DNA of 64,000 nucleotides from Hexactinellida sp. DTS-2022 (GCA_028753945.1 JAPNXP010000013.1:2790001-2854000), one strand, 5' to 3'. Counted from the first letter of the stretch, positions 22,255 through 33,989 are shown. Translations and numbers: made by a program. Notes: a model not told the origin generated them from the letters alone.

Positions 22255-22735
22255 TAGCTAGTTCTGCGCACACTCTCCTTCACATGCACAAAGAGCAGTG
22301 CATTGCAGATTAGCTAGTTTGCATTTGCATTGGCCACGAAAACCTTTTTTGCAGGCACAACAGATTAGTCCATAACACCCTTTCGCTGCTTCGGGGAGAG
22401 TATTCTAGTTTAGCTCATACCAGTGGCGCCGCTGGCGCGGTACCACTGGTGGGGCACAGCCTACCTTAGGTGGGGCACACTGGCATTAATTTAAGCCTGT
22501 GCCCCACCTGGCCCCAACCTCCCGCTGCCCCTGGCTCATACAGTGCATCATCATTCTTAATCCATCCCCAGTCTCGGGTGAAGGAAGTACATGAGCTAAT
22601 TTCTGTGTCTACCCCCATATGTGCCCACCTTGGTAGGCTGCTCTCTTGATATGTTGCTCAAGTGAAGCATATGTGGTGGGATGGCTCCTGGTGATCGTTT
22701 CTTGGGGAACTACTTTCTTCTGGATTAATTTATGT
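22255..22735 (-). pseudogene. Cys-rich C-terminal fragment of an unidentified transposon protein
   Basis: On the - strand, a degenerate piece (~22,735-22,540) reads LEQHIKRAAYQGGHIWG and later NDDALYE. After the MITE and one target duplication are removed, it continues in frame (one stop) as LPEAAKGCYGLICCACKKG. The tail goes on CKCKLANLQCTALCACEG, ending at ~22,260. This 'CxCxxxxxxxxCT..C.C' tail closes many uncharacterised transposon-associated proteins. I do not know its family. Only ~110 codons remain. Confidence 0.6.
22421..22533. mobile_element. hAT-type MITE with perfect TSD
   Basis: 113 bp, GC-rich, ends CAGTGGCGCCGC and CCGCTGCCCCTG, flanked by gctcatac (22413-22420, 22534-22541). 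It splits the Cys-rich coding fragment; removal restores one reading frame across the join. Confidence 0.92.
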
Positions 22736-23089
22736 CAGTACATGTGGTTGTGCGTTCATACATGAGTATAACAAATATTTCTATGATGCCTAAGCACTCA
22801 AATGACACATAGCTAGGACCACAAGCTAAACTAAGCAGTTAAAACTAAGCAAACTAAGTGAAAATTCCTTCCATGCTGCCCAGGCAGTTTTCTTACCATA
22901 TCCAACTAAATTAATTGAAATGGTTCGTTTTCGACATACGTATAACACGAATATTCCACTTAGTTTGAAATGTAGTAGATTGGGATGTGGATGATTGTTT
23001 TGCATCCACAAGTTTAAATATTTTGGTCATATTTAGTGCGTATGATAAAGCCCTTCAAATACCAAGCTAATACACTTTGAAACGATGTT

Positions 23090-23420
23090 TCATAAAATAG
23101 CCGAATTATCAGTCACATGACCATATATGGACATAATTGAAACTAATGGGCTAACACATTTTCTGTACTAGATAGAGTTTAGCTTCAAACAGTAAAATGT
23201 TCAGAATCGCCGACTTCATATACCTAAATAATACATTTGGAATCAATATATGGTTAAGTAGCTGAGTATTATTCATATTACCAATTTAACATATATGGGC
23301 ATTAAAATGACATAATTGGAACCATATAGGTCGAATTCTAGGTGCCTCCTTATCTTAAATCATTATATATACATTTTTCTAGTTGCACAACAAAATTTGA
23401 TGCTTTTATCACTAAATGCA
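23090..23420 (-). repeat. Inverted partner of the repeat at 14.74-15.29 kb (empty site)
   Basis: The reverse complement matches 14,740-15,291 without the 174-bp MITE; the target tagctgag is intact at 23259-23266. Homology to the left copy ends near 'aacatcgtttc' (~23,090). There the left copy has a CAGGGTTGGG element instead. Confidence 0.75.
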
Positions 23421-23689
23421 CAATTGTTACACTAATCCGCCCCACTAATAAAAGTTCATAGCTCCTTGATCTGATTCATGAAATTGTCCTTAACGGCTGG
23501 ATTGTTCTCATTATACAATATTTGCCATGCATCTAGTAATAACTAAGATATACTACTGAATAGTCGCGAATAATTTTCATTTTTATAGCAACACAGAGTA
23601 ACAATGGAATTCGCTAAAATATTCAAAGTTGCGCACAGTTTCTGAATCAAGGATTTTCATAACTAATTCTAACAACATACTCTATAACC

Positions 23690-23832
23690 CAGTGGTTCTC
23701 AACAGCGGGGTCGCGACCCCATGTGGGGTCGCCATTAATATTTCTTGGGGTCGCTCCATGTTGGGAGCGACCCCAAGAACCCCATGTTGGGGTCGCTTGG
23801 GGTCGCGAGAGAAAAGTAGTTGAGAACCACTG
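23690..23832. mobile_element. hAT-type MITE with perfect TSD (GGGGTCGC-rich)
   Basis: 143 bp, ends CAGTGGTTCTCAAC and GTTGAGAACCACTG, flanked by ctataacc (23682-23689, 23833-23840). The interior is 'ggggtcgcgacccc' palindromes. Same terminal family as 10174-10498 and 36088-36366. Confidence 0.95.
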
Positions 23833-24138
23833 CTATAACCTGTCAAAATTTCTCGGTGACCTTTTGTGATATTTATTTTTGCGGCCATTTAATATTATGT
23901 CTAAAAGTTAATATTGAGAATCGGACAGTGGCCAATTAAAAATTTCGAATACAACGAAACTTGATGACTTTCAAAGATTAAGTGAGACTAAAAATATGAA
24001 TAAACCATAGACAAAATCATTAGAATGAGTGTTATATGAGTAGTGATGGCAATAAAACTAAAGCTTTGAAGATGCATATAGAAGAGATCCAGGATTTTGA
24101 AGTTATTATTAAATTTAGATGCATTGATTGTTTCTCTA

Positions 24139-24998
24139 AGGAAACCTCTTCAAAACAGGTTAAAGGTACGCAGGGTAAAATGAATTAAATCAAAGGATAA
24201 AATCAATTAGAAAAGTCAAAGCAATTAAAATCAAATTAAAGAATCGATAGCACTAGCATTCAAATATTCTGCAATTCTGCGTACCATTAATCTGTTTGGC
24301 GTACCTTTAACCTTTTCGGTGTACCATCTTTGGCGTACCATTAACCTGTTTGGCGTACTATTAACCTGTTTGGCGTACCATTAACCTCTTCGGCGTACCA
24401 TTAACCTTTTCGGTGTACCATCTTTGGCATACCATTAACCTGTTTGGCGTACCATTAACCTCTTCGGCCTATCATTAACCTCTTCGGTGTACCATTAACC
24501 TCTTTGGTGTACCATTAACCTTTTCGGTGTACCATCTTTGGCTTACCATTAACCTCTGGTGTACCATTAACCTCTTCGGTGCACCATTAAACTCTTTGGT
24601 GACCATTAACCTTATCGGCGTACCATTAACCTGTTTGGCGTACCATTAACCTTTTCGGTGTTCCATCTTTGGCGTACCATTAACCTGTTTAGTGTACGAT
24701 TAACCTCTTCGGTGCACCATTAAACTCTTCGGTGTACCATTAACCTGTTTGGCGTACCATTAACCTCTTCGGTGTACCATCAACCTCTTTGGTGTACCAT
24801 TAACCTTATCGGTGTACCATTACCTCTTCGGCGTACCATTAACCTTTTCGGTGTACCCTTAAGTCAGCATTCAGTGTAGCATTTAACATCCTTGAGTTTT
24901 AATATTTAATCAAGACTATTTATTCTTGCATAATTCCTAATTAACTAGTCCATTCAAATTCTTATGCGTACCTTTAACCTGTTTTGAAGAGGTTTACA
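24139..24998. mobile_element. Inverted-repeat element whose interior is a minisatellite resembling its termini
   Basis: The left end (aaacctcttcaaaacaggtt, then aaaggtacgca) is matched in inverse at 24962-24998 (tgcgtacctttaacctgttt, then tgaagaggttt). The central array's unit, 'gtaccattaacctgtttggc', is a near copy of the right terminus. No flanking duplication is evident. No coding potential. Confidence 0.75.
24280..24860 (+). repeat. ~20-21 bp minisatellite
   Basis: Roughly 28 copies of 'gtaccattaacctcttcggt' and variants (cttcgg, tttggc, tgtttgg). Units are contiguous and there are no unique spacers, so this is not a CRISPR array. It is enclosed by the inverted repeat of the element above. 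Confidence 0.9.
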
Positions 24999-25589
24999 GT
25001 AGTAATTCAGTTATTCACGAAATAGGCATTAATTAACTTGAAATTTGGGGTATATACTCCTTACACATTCTAGTTTCAATTATCATATATGGTGCAATTT
25101 TTATGAACATTTTTTCTCTCTATTTCCTGATATAAACCACTGGGGTGTATTTAATTAAATACTGTGGAACCTGATAGCAATGTCCAGGTAACAGTGGGAA
25201 GTCCCGGGAATTTAAGTCAATTTTAAGTAGTTTAAGTCCAATAATAAATAAGATCATCGTAACAAGCACATTCTAAACGTAGAACACTAAGCGCTAACAT
25301 ATAATTATTAGATACTTTGCTGAAGTAATATAGATTGACGTAATATTATTAATCTTTTAAATATTTGTGGTCAAATTCAACCCCTGATCTCTTATTTCCT
25401 ATAATTACTTTATCATAAGAGTTATTCTTCTAAGATTTCCAGGGATTGTATATAAGATGTTCTTCTTTTTGAATATCCCTTGTTTGAAAACATTTGAAAT
25501 ATAGTATCGTAAGGTTAGCACTTTCAACTTTATTACTTTATTACAAATTTGGACAACCTAGTGACCCATTTAAATTGCATTCATTTTTT

Positions 25590-26830
25590 TTCTAAAAAAA
25601 TCCAAAATTGCAGCTGTGCCGACACATGCTCCTTTGGAGGTACTATATTTTCGTGTTTTGTTAATTGATAGTGCCTCCAAAGGAAAATCCTGTCGGCACA
25701 GTTGCAATTTTGTATTTTTTCGCCATGTGATGAAAGCCTCAAGGTGTTTAAACCCATTTATCCAGTTGTGACGGGACAAAGGAACGATTGATGAGCTTGA
25801 AGTATAGTTCTATCTTAAATCATCTTGAATTTAATGCCATTCATTAATTGTGCATTGATAATAAATTATATATAGTTAATTATTTTAGCAATGTTATCCA
25901 CGGCGAGTTGAGTTAAGTCGACAAATTCCTTATATTATTACTGTGCCGACTATACTGTAGTATAGTGGCCCAGTATTGAATCACTGCCTTTAATATTAGT
26001 ATTTATATTTCTCCGTAGACGGTCCCCTACCCACACCTTTAGACATTGAGGACTGAAACTTGGCATGTAGGTGCGAATTTTCGTCTAATTTGCACCTTGA
26101 GGTTGCTATTTTTGATCAAATAGTTTTAACACCTATTTAAGCTAATTATGGCTCATAACATTAAATAATTAATAGTAAGCTTAATAAATTTTACATATTT
26201 GGATAGATAATTAAATTCTATACCTTTTGGCAATTCACAAATGTTGAATTTGGCCTAAGTTTGTGCCATAGTTGGGGTGCAAATCTCCACTATTTCCTGA
26301 CACTTCAGATTCAGTAAAACTGTTAAATCAATTTCCATTGTTTCAACTTGTTAAAATTATAGTACTAGCCTTTTTATATCTTACTCTATTGTTTCAACTT
26401 GCGATAATTATATTGATTTACTTATGAATCTGAGTTGGTTCTATTTAATTGTGGTACGTATATTACTACACTATGGATTAAATTAAATTAAATATAATAA
26501 GAAATTTGTTGACTTAACTCAACTCACCGTGGATTACATTGCTAAATTCGGTAACTATTTATTTTAATATATTACCTATATATAATTAATGTTTGACATT
26601 AAACGCAAGATGGTTTAAAAACAAAAACAAACCTATTCGTTCCTTGTGGCTCGTTACTACTTGACAAATGGGTCTAAATACCTCTAGACGTTCATGACAT
26701 GTTAAAAATATAAATGCAGCCTGTGCCGAAAGTATTTCTCTTTGAAGGCACTACTAGTTACGCACACACCAAATATATTGCATACAAGGAGAAATGCGTC
26801 GGCACAGGCTGCAATTTTCGATTTATCCGT
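25590..26830. repeat. Fold-back repeat with hairpins in both arms
   Basis: Arm 1 (~25,590-25,950) and arm 2 (~26,480-26,830) are imperfect inverted copies, sharing for example 'gttgacttaactcaactc' in opposite orientation. Each arm contains a ~100-bp hairpin built on 'gtgccga...tcggcac' (25,607-25,708; 26,717-26,813). A third partial hairpin lies at 35,450-35,535. Sequence from 26,055-26,400 recurs directly at about 26,870-27,180, extending the repeat unit. Non-coding. Confidence 0.65.
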
Positions 26831-27329
26831 AGCTCATACACAGAACAAAGTTTTATTAGTTAAGAACCCAAATTTTCAGATAGGTGTCTCATGGGTACAG
26901 ATGTGCATGCACCTGGGGTCACGATTTGTGATTTTATGACACATTTTACACCTGTTTAATGTTAGAAATGGAACAATAAATAGTGCGCAAATATTCAATT
27001 TATATGCATTCAATAGATAATTTAATTCTAACATTTCACAGTGCACGAATTTTAAATTGGGCTTCGTTTGTGCCACGATTGAGTTGCAAATTTCCTTTGT
27101 TACTAACACGTCTGTCAATTGAAAGTGTTAAATCTAATTCTATTGTTTCAACTTGTGATAATTATATTGATTCAACTTGTGAAATCGAGTAGGCTTCTAT
27201 TTTCCCATTGAAAACTAAGATTTACATTCCATAACAACGACAGATTATGTCATTATATTTACTTCTGCTTAGAATATTCTTGCACAATGGATACACTGAC
27301 ATATAAGTATAATTCTAATTAATTGGCAC

Positions 27330-28520
27330 TGTGTTTATCTTGTAGAGACGGTTCCAACGTAGAATTCCTCTTCGTATTTGATTTACTACATAGTCTTAAA
27401 ATTACAATAGTTAATTACACTCTTTGGAAATTTTTTGGCAATAAACTTATTGCATGCTTCCTTCAGCTTACCAACCATATTCTCTGCAACTTTCAACCGT
27501 ACAAATTAAAACTATCAATATTTCCTGTCAAACCAGTATGATAAATTGATACAAATAAACAATTTACATATCCAGGAATTCTCTAACACTTTGAAGGAAA
27601 ATATTCTTTTAAATTCGAATTAACTGGGATATTATTTCTTCTTTGACATGTAGAATCCGACAACTGTAAATCTAAATCTTCACATAATATCTTATTTCCT
27701 CGATATGTAAGTGGTTGGCATGCCGTTAACTTCTATTCCATACTAGCCATTACTACTAATTATAATTCACTAATTATTTCAACTTTCATTGCACGAAAAA
27801 TAGCATCACAAACTGTAGCAACATCGACTGGATTTTCTTCACAAACAGCAGCTACCTCCCTGTTTGTTGAACTTTACTTAAACTTTCTACATTAAAACTT
27901 TACTAGACTTGAAATATGTAAATACCGCACTAACTTTATCAACAGTTTGTTTAGTATAACTAAATTTATTCTTCTTAGATCTTGACCACTCCTCTTTGCA
28001 CTCCTCTTCATTCTCCACCCGTAATTTCTTCATTAAACACTTTATGAGCCAGTAGGGTAAAAGCAAATTTATTCGCTGCGATTCTATCGTCTATCTTATT
28101 ATAAACTGTTCTAATGAATCAGCAGTTCATATCCCGGTCTCTGAATTAAATATGCTGTGTTTAACAATTCTGAACAGTCGCATTACTATCTGTCGCATTC
28201 TCCTACTAATTGACTCTAAATAAAATTATCCAACTCCACAACGGTAGCGATTGCATATAATACGTGAGAAGAAATTAAACTTTCTGGGGGTTATACATCT
28301 TTTTCTATTCCCAACTACATTGGAGATAATTAGAGATATAACATTTATTAAACGCTAAACATGTACTGTGCATTATAGCCCAACTTAAATCGATCTCGAT
28401 CTCCTAATTTTTAACCCAACTGTTGTAAATTATTTTAAATACAAACACCATTTATTCAAGAAGTGTGGAATCTCAGCTGTGCTATGCACAGTGGCCTAAG
28501 CCTAAAAATATACGAATTTT
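27330..28520 (-). pseudogene. DATG-family transposase relic, copy B
   Basis: On the - strand, at ~28,400-28,330, EIDLSWAIMHSTCLAFNK matches the second-Asp block of copies A and C. Downstream, at ~28,160, the catalytic block reads SNATVQN, where A and C have VEN, so the Glu codon has changed to Gln. Further on, RVENEEECKEEWSRSKKNK and KQTVDKVSAVFTYF resemble a C-terminal part. The first-Asp region is missing and stops and frameshifts are frequent. The family is unnamed to me; the link rests on motifs shared within this window. Confidence 0.6.
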
Positions 28521-28797
28521 TTGAGTTCCTATTTACATTAGTAAATGGTTTCAAATCAATCTTGAATGTTTCACTAATGCTCTGTGAAAATTGTAAGTGA
28601 ATCGAACGCCTATAGGCTGTAGAAAAATATTATCAAAGTCAAGCAAATCAAATGTTTCATTTTGAGGTATAGAAGAATTCAAAATAGCTGATATTTTGAT
28701 GTCTATAAATACCATTCAAAGCGATTTATATAGCTAAATTTAGTCTTCCTTATACAATTAAAGTATGCTGAATTTGAATTTGAAGACCACTTGTGAG

Positions 28798-29210
28798 CAG
28801 GGTTGATAAAAATCATGATTTTTTTAAAAAAATCAAAAAAATCCGATTTTTTTGATTTAAATCAGATTTTTTTAATTTAAATCAGAATTTTGATTTTAAT
28901 TGTTTTTTTTTGCAATCTATATCACACTGGCGTATATTATTTGGCTAATAGATTAATTACATTGTTAATGACTCATTATCAAGGTAATTTGATTCATTAT
29001 CAATGTATTTCTTTTTTTTTCCTCAAAAAACAATAGACATAAAAAATCTGATTTAGATCAAAAAGTCCGACTTTTTTGATTTAAATCCGACTTCTTTGAT
29101 TAAAATCAGATTTTTGATTTAAATCATGATTTTTATTAATAAAAATCATTGATTTAAATCATGATTTAAATCAATGATTTAAATCACTTGATTTAAATCA
29201 AACAACCCTG
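28798..29210. mobile_element. hAT-type MITE (CAGGGTTG, GATTTAAATC-rich)
   Basis: 413 bp, ends CAGGGTTGATAAAAATCATG and CAACCCTG, flanked by a perfect cttgtgag (28790-28797, 29211-29218). The interior is dominated by 'gatttaaatca' palindromes. A diverged sibling is at 36988-37398. Confidence 0.95.
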
Positions 29211-29218
29211 CTTGTGAG

Positions 29219-29577
29219 TGAATGAATTATTTTTAATATAATTTTTCTTTGAAGTTCCAAAGTACCAAAAAGGTAAATGATTTCACACAAAAACTTTCAA
29301 AGTGAGCGATAAACAAAAAGTCAGGGAAAGTCAATACCATATTAATACACAGTCATAATCAATGTCTCTAGTATTGTCTTAGAAAATATTAGTCCCCGAA
29401 ACATTGCGCAACATCAAAAATATATCTACATTCCATTCTCTGTTTTGGTATCTATGGAATTCCTTTAACTCGTCTTGTAATGTAATACATATATTTGTTG
29501 ATTCCAATTTATCTATCAAAGATTTATTAGTTTTTAATTAATTAGTAGCTAACATTGTTGATTTGAAATAATTACAT
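29219..29577. other. AT-rich stretch before the P element
   Basis: No supportable feature. Confidence 0.4.
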
Positions 29578-30010
29578 AGCCTACTATACATAAGGCCTCA
29601 CAGTAACAATTGAAATTTGGACCAGGGATGAGGTCGCCGATCGATTATGAAAATGACGATTTATTCTTCCGATTGTCAAATTTGGTCAATCATGGTCTAC
29701 CAAACATAAGACTTCACTTTTTTAAGAGAAATGTGGACCAAGTATGCAATAGTTGATGAAATACGAAATTGATTTATTCTATTTAATTGCCAAATTAAGT
29801 GAATCAGAAAGGGAATTTCTTAAGGATAATGAACAATTAGCACTTTAATTGTTAATAAAATAAACAAATACTATTAGAATTACACAGTGGAGGATGCTAA
29901 AACAATTAATCTAATTATTACAAATAGTAACAAAATGCTTAATCTTCCTTGAACGTGAACTTAAGTAAGAAAAACGTAGAAATGTAGGATCTGTACTGCC
30001 AATGAAAGAA

Positions 30011-32925
30011 CTAAGAATTAAACTTTTTCAATTTTCGTTTCTCTAATCCTTTAGAAATAACCTTAGAATTGTAATTTTTAACTTTATTAGCTATTAAACA
30101 ATTTACTTCAATGAATACAACTTTGCGAAGAATCAAAGACATATTTAATTTGAAAGAGGGACATTGTTCTCTCCAACTTCCATCAACAACTGAACAAACA
30201 AGATCCAGTAGAATCTGCCTAGATGGTCCTTCCGCAAATATGCGCATCAATTCTGTATTTCCTTCGATAATAGTTAATATCTTCCAAACAGCTATTATGG
30301 AATCCAAGAGTAGCTCAGAGGGATATTTCAGACCTCCACGATCAGTAAGTTCCAATAGTCTATACTGAGATCCGGCTGATTCATCAAGTAGGAAATTTTT
30401 ATCAATGATTAATATATCTTGACATATGTGGCATGGTGGACTACGTTTAAGGTATTGGTGTGCGGCATATCCGGCTATAAAAGCTAATGATTGAAGTATT
30501 TGGGCATCACACTCAATGTTGGATAGATCTGAAATTTCATTAAGGAAAGGGTCAAGATCAAAATCAGTATCCGAAAATGCCTTCTCAGAAGAAAAGGATT
30601 GGATAAATTATTGTAAAGAATTACACTACAAGATTCAGACTGATAGGAAAATAGATTTAAAATATTTGAAATTTTCAGACTTCGCTCAGCTTCTAATATT
30701 TGCATATAAGAAATGTGGTAATTGGCACCTGACATCATACGATAAAGTCCGAATCGATGTTCCAAAGGGTCCGTCTGTAAGAAAGAGGTTAAAAGGTATG
30801 AATATCCACATGTGCCCGCCAGATAGTTAGTTATTTGTGGTAAAACAAGGCAGGCATGTCTTAAGCTTGTGAAAGTTTGTTTGCTTAATTTCCCATCTTT
30901 CCCAGGAAGTGAATCCCAAGCGGCTAACCAATAAACTATACGATCTAAAAAGGCAAAGCGGTCGTCATTAAATGTGAATGGTTGAGAGGGCGGATCGTTT
31001 AAACGAACATGCTTGTATGGAGCATTTACATTGAACATTTTCCATAAAGATAAGATAATGTAAAGAAAATCTGAAGTATTAGATTTATATGCAGCACAAC
31101 GTTGGTCATTTTGAATGGTTAAAGCAGATATTGTGGATTCATGTATGACCTTTAAAACTAATTTCACATTCTGACGTTCTAAACAAGAAGGAAAACATGC
31201 TTTAAATGTTAACCTTGGAGCTAGTTTTGCCAAGCTTTCTTTCTCAGAAAGATATAAGGTACGGACATCGCGGAAAGAAGCTGTGCACAGTCTCAAAGGA
31301 TAGGAACAATAATTGGTTTGTATATCTTCTAAATTAGGGTAAATAAAACTCTTACTCTCTGACTTTAGATTCAACCAGTTATTTCGTATTGTCTTCAATA
31401 TGTGCACAAAATCAAAGGTGAGAAATAGGATCCGATTTGAATCAGAAGGATGCGGAACTTGAGTTTCCAGCTTACCATTTTTAGAGAAGAGTTTGAATAA
31501 TTTTACATTGAAAGGATAGTTGTCGGTAGAGATAATATCTACAACTAAACCACAAAGCTCTATATCTTGAATACATAATACCACTATAGCGAATATCGTT
31601 TCCGCTGAAAGAGAAGCACAGGGTAACAAACGAACAATACAGGACCATTTTTTCTGAAGACTGGAGACCATGATAGCGAATACAGTTTTGACCGGATCTT
31701 CTGGTCTTAAACTAGCACCATATTTCTTACCACCAATATATGAAATATCCGATTTGACATGAATTTCACTAGCACCATATATCTTACCACCAATATATGA
31801 AATATCCGATTTGACATGAATTTCGTCCCTTTTGACAATTACATGTTTTTCAGGATTAGAGAAAGAATGAGTCGCTTGTTTGAGGAAGGGAAAATAGTAA
31901 CTTTCAAGGCCAGATGAAGAATATAACTTGAGTAGAGTATTGACATGAGGAAGAGTTAGACAAAGCATCTGCTGGAGATATTTATAACAGGCTGGAGAAA
32001 TTAAATGTGTTTTAAGAGCCAAAACTTGTGTTAGTACATTATATCTACGCCTGTTTTGAGGGACGAGGCTGTTTTCTAACTGGTATTGTATGAACTGCAG
32101 TCTTGAAAGTTCTGGATAATCAGTTGATTCTAAATCGGATTCATTAGTTTGCAAAGTATTGATGGCTTGTTGGATATGGTCTTTTGCTAAAGAGATATGT
32201 GAACCAGTCGTCTCAGAAACAAAAGATTCACAGGGATGTGTTGATTTAGAAATTTCACCAAGAATCGTTTCAAGTTGTCGTATATCACTAATTGAGTTTA
32301 GCGAAAGCGAACAAGGTTCTCCATTACAATTGGCTCTAACAGATAGATCAGAATGTACTATCAAGTACTTATTTACTAGGATATCGCTATTTATTAGACT
32401 AGGGCGCATACAAATTATACTCTTTTCGTCAGGATGCCATAATGACCATGTTTTTGGCAAGGGAAGCAAAGATAACTTGTCAGGAATATCATGTAAACTG
32501 TTAATCTTGAACTTCTCTACCTCTTCAGCTTCTGAATTCAAGCTAAGTGTTAAAGTTTGGTTGAATAGTTCATATTCTCTTAAGTCGAGGGGACGTCTGC
32601 GCTTAGCACTAGATTGATAGTATGATGGACAACCGGGTAGATAAACTGGTACAGCGCCATCTTTCAGCTTTGGGCTGACTCGAGGAATTTCACGGAAAGT
32701 TCCATCTCCATTTGGAACTTTGTGGCTGTATTCTATATCTTCTTCGCGGAAATGTTTCATGCAAATATAAACAGCCTTCAATTCATCTAAATCATCCCTC
32801 CGAAGAGCCCTAAACCAGGAGTGTCTGAGTTCAGGTGGATTTTGTGGTAATTTGAAAACTGGTACAATTTCTGAAGAAGATTTGTAGTTGCTTTTGCAGC
32901 CAGGAGCCGAGCAGCAATTAGGCAT
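30011..32925 (-). pseudogene. P-element (THAP) transposase, one frameshift from open
   Basis: Begins with a C2CH THAP zinc finger: CCSAPGC, W36-type WFRAL, then ICMKHF, and the AVPVYLPG closing motif. It continues through a P-element catalytic core (KRDEIHVKSDISYIGG, IISTDNYPFNVKLF, FDFVHILKTIRNNW). One frame is open from 32925 to 30484. Near 30590, within 'ccttttcttctg', the reading must shift by one base. The other frame then gives DTDFDLDPFLNEISDL, CHICQDILIID and a basic tail ending 30011, about 970 residues in all. Length and order fit THAP9/P transposases. An in-frame 57-bp tandem duplication repeats 19 residues at the first Asp region. Damage is otherwise minimal. No introns are needed. 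Confidence 0.88.
31712..31825. repeat. 57-bp tandem duplication inside the P transposase
   Basis: 31712-31768 and 31769-31825 are adjacent copies differing at few positions. In the protein, EIHVKSDISYIGGKIYGAS is followed by the same 19 residues with K for I. The frame is kept. Confidence 0.95.
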
Positions 32926-33484
32926 TTTTGAAAATTAAACAATACTAAAAGCTAAGGTAGAACAAGTAAACAAAATTAAGTACGGTTAAAACAAAGTTTA
33001 TTTTCCAGAAGAACAGAGAGACTGAATATCCACTGATTACATGACTTACTAAAAACATTATACAATCAAATTATATATTCAAATGAATTTTTTATTGTTT
33101 TGGTAAATTAATTACTACTAAACACTAACTATTTAACATTGTGGTTCATTTAGAAATTACGGCTGCAACCGCATCCTTGGTCCAAATTTCTCTTAAAAAA
33201 GTGAAGTCTTATGTTTGGTAGACCATGATTGACCAAATTTGACAATCGGAAGAATAAATCGTCATTTTCATAATCGATCGGCGACCTCATCCCTGGTCCA
33301 AATTTCAATTGTTACTGTGATGCCTTATGTATAGTAGGCTTATTAACAATACTGCTACCGTATTGTTGTTGACTCCAAGATATCAACACTCTCACTCTTG
33401 CAGCATTTCGCTCTTACATGTTCTCCACATACTTCACAGACAAGCTTTGAACGATATTCAACGAGTACAAGGTCACTTTCAGAT

Positions 33485-33860
33485 GCCAACCTAATGATAC
33501 TTTTTGAGTTTATGAGCTCAGTACCATTTACGAAATACGAGTTAATTATCTCATAAACTCAAAAAGTATTAAAGTAAGGTATAGAAAATGTACTATTGAT
33601 GAATAGAAAGTCACCTATTGCGGATAGATGAGGCGTAGTCTAGTATTCATAAAAATTATACTTTTGGTGTTATGGCTCATTTTAGGAAATACACATTTGC
33701 CTGACAACCGAGGAATGTGTCAACATTACTATTATAATTTTGATATATTTACTTTAACTAGGTCTGGGTATCATCATGTACCAATGTTGATCTTATATTT
33801 CGCGTTTAACTGTGTTAAAACAGGGCTTTAAAAACATGATAATTCGAACGAAAATTGACG
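33485..33860. repeat. Partial copy of the fold-back family
   Basis: It has its own central stem-loop (tactttttgagtttatgag and its complement at ~33,551-33,572). The adjoining arm, to ~33,860, resembles the right arm of the 41.68-42.69 kb palindrome ('accgaggaatgtgtcaacat'). The other arm is missing. Confidence 0.7.
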
Positions 33861-33872
33861 ATTACGTCAAAA

Positions 33873-33970
33873 ACTGTCCGACCGGACAGTTTTTGTCCCC
33901 GGTAAGTTTTTGTCCCCAGACAGTTTTTGTCCCCGGACAGTTTTTGTCCCCGGACAGTTTTTGTCTAAAC
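33873..33970 (+). repeat. 17-bp minisatellite GGACAGTTTTTGTCCCC
   Basis: Five copies, one variant (ggtaagtttttgtcccc). Each unit is itself partly palindromic (GGACA...TGTCC). Confidence 0.92.
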
Positions 33971-33989
33971 ACCGTGACAATAATTTGTG

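Larger units (their letters stand above)
29578..33340 (-). mobile_element. P element with long, nearly identical terminal inverted repeats
   Basis: The left end, AGCCTACTATACATAAGGCC (29578), and its inverted partner ending at 33340 stay paired for ~165 bp with only a few mismatches. The repeat runs past 'aagtgaagtcttatgtttgg'. These TIRs are much longer than the 31-bp ones of the Drosophila P element. The element is 3.76 kb and carries one transposase gene on the - strand. The 8-bp duplication expected for P elements is not clear, so the outer edge may be off by a few bases. The terminal motif is shared with the fragments at ~10.6 kb and ~53.94 kb. Confidence 0.85.

Noticed and set aside
24280-24860. 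CRISPR-like regular repeat array
   Set aside because: Units are contiguous ~20-21 bp with drifting sequence and no unique spacers; it is a minisatellite in a eukaryotic element.
30484-30590. Natural end of the P transposase at 30484
   Set aside because: The last ~35 residues are leucine/isoleucine-rich and unlike the family, whereas the other frame continues the P-element C-terminus to 30011. A one-base frameshift explains it better.
29570-33348. 8-bp target duplication of the P element
   Set aside because: The immediate flanks (aattacat, tattaaca) do not match, and the sequence just outside CATAAGG continues the inverted repeat, so I made no claim.
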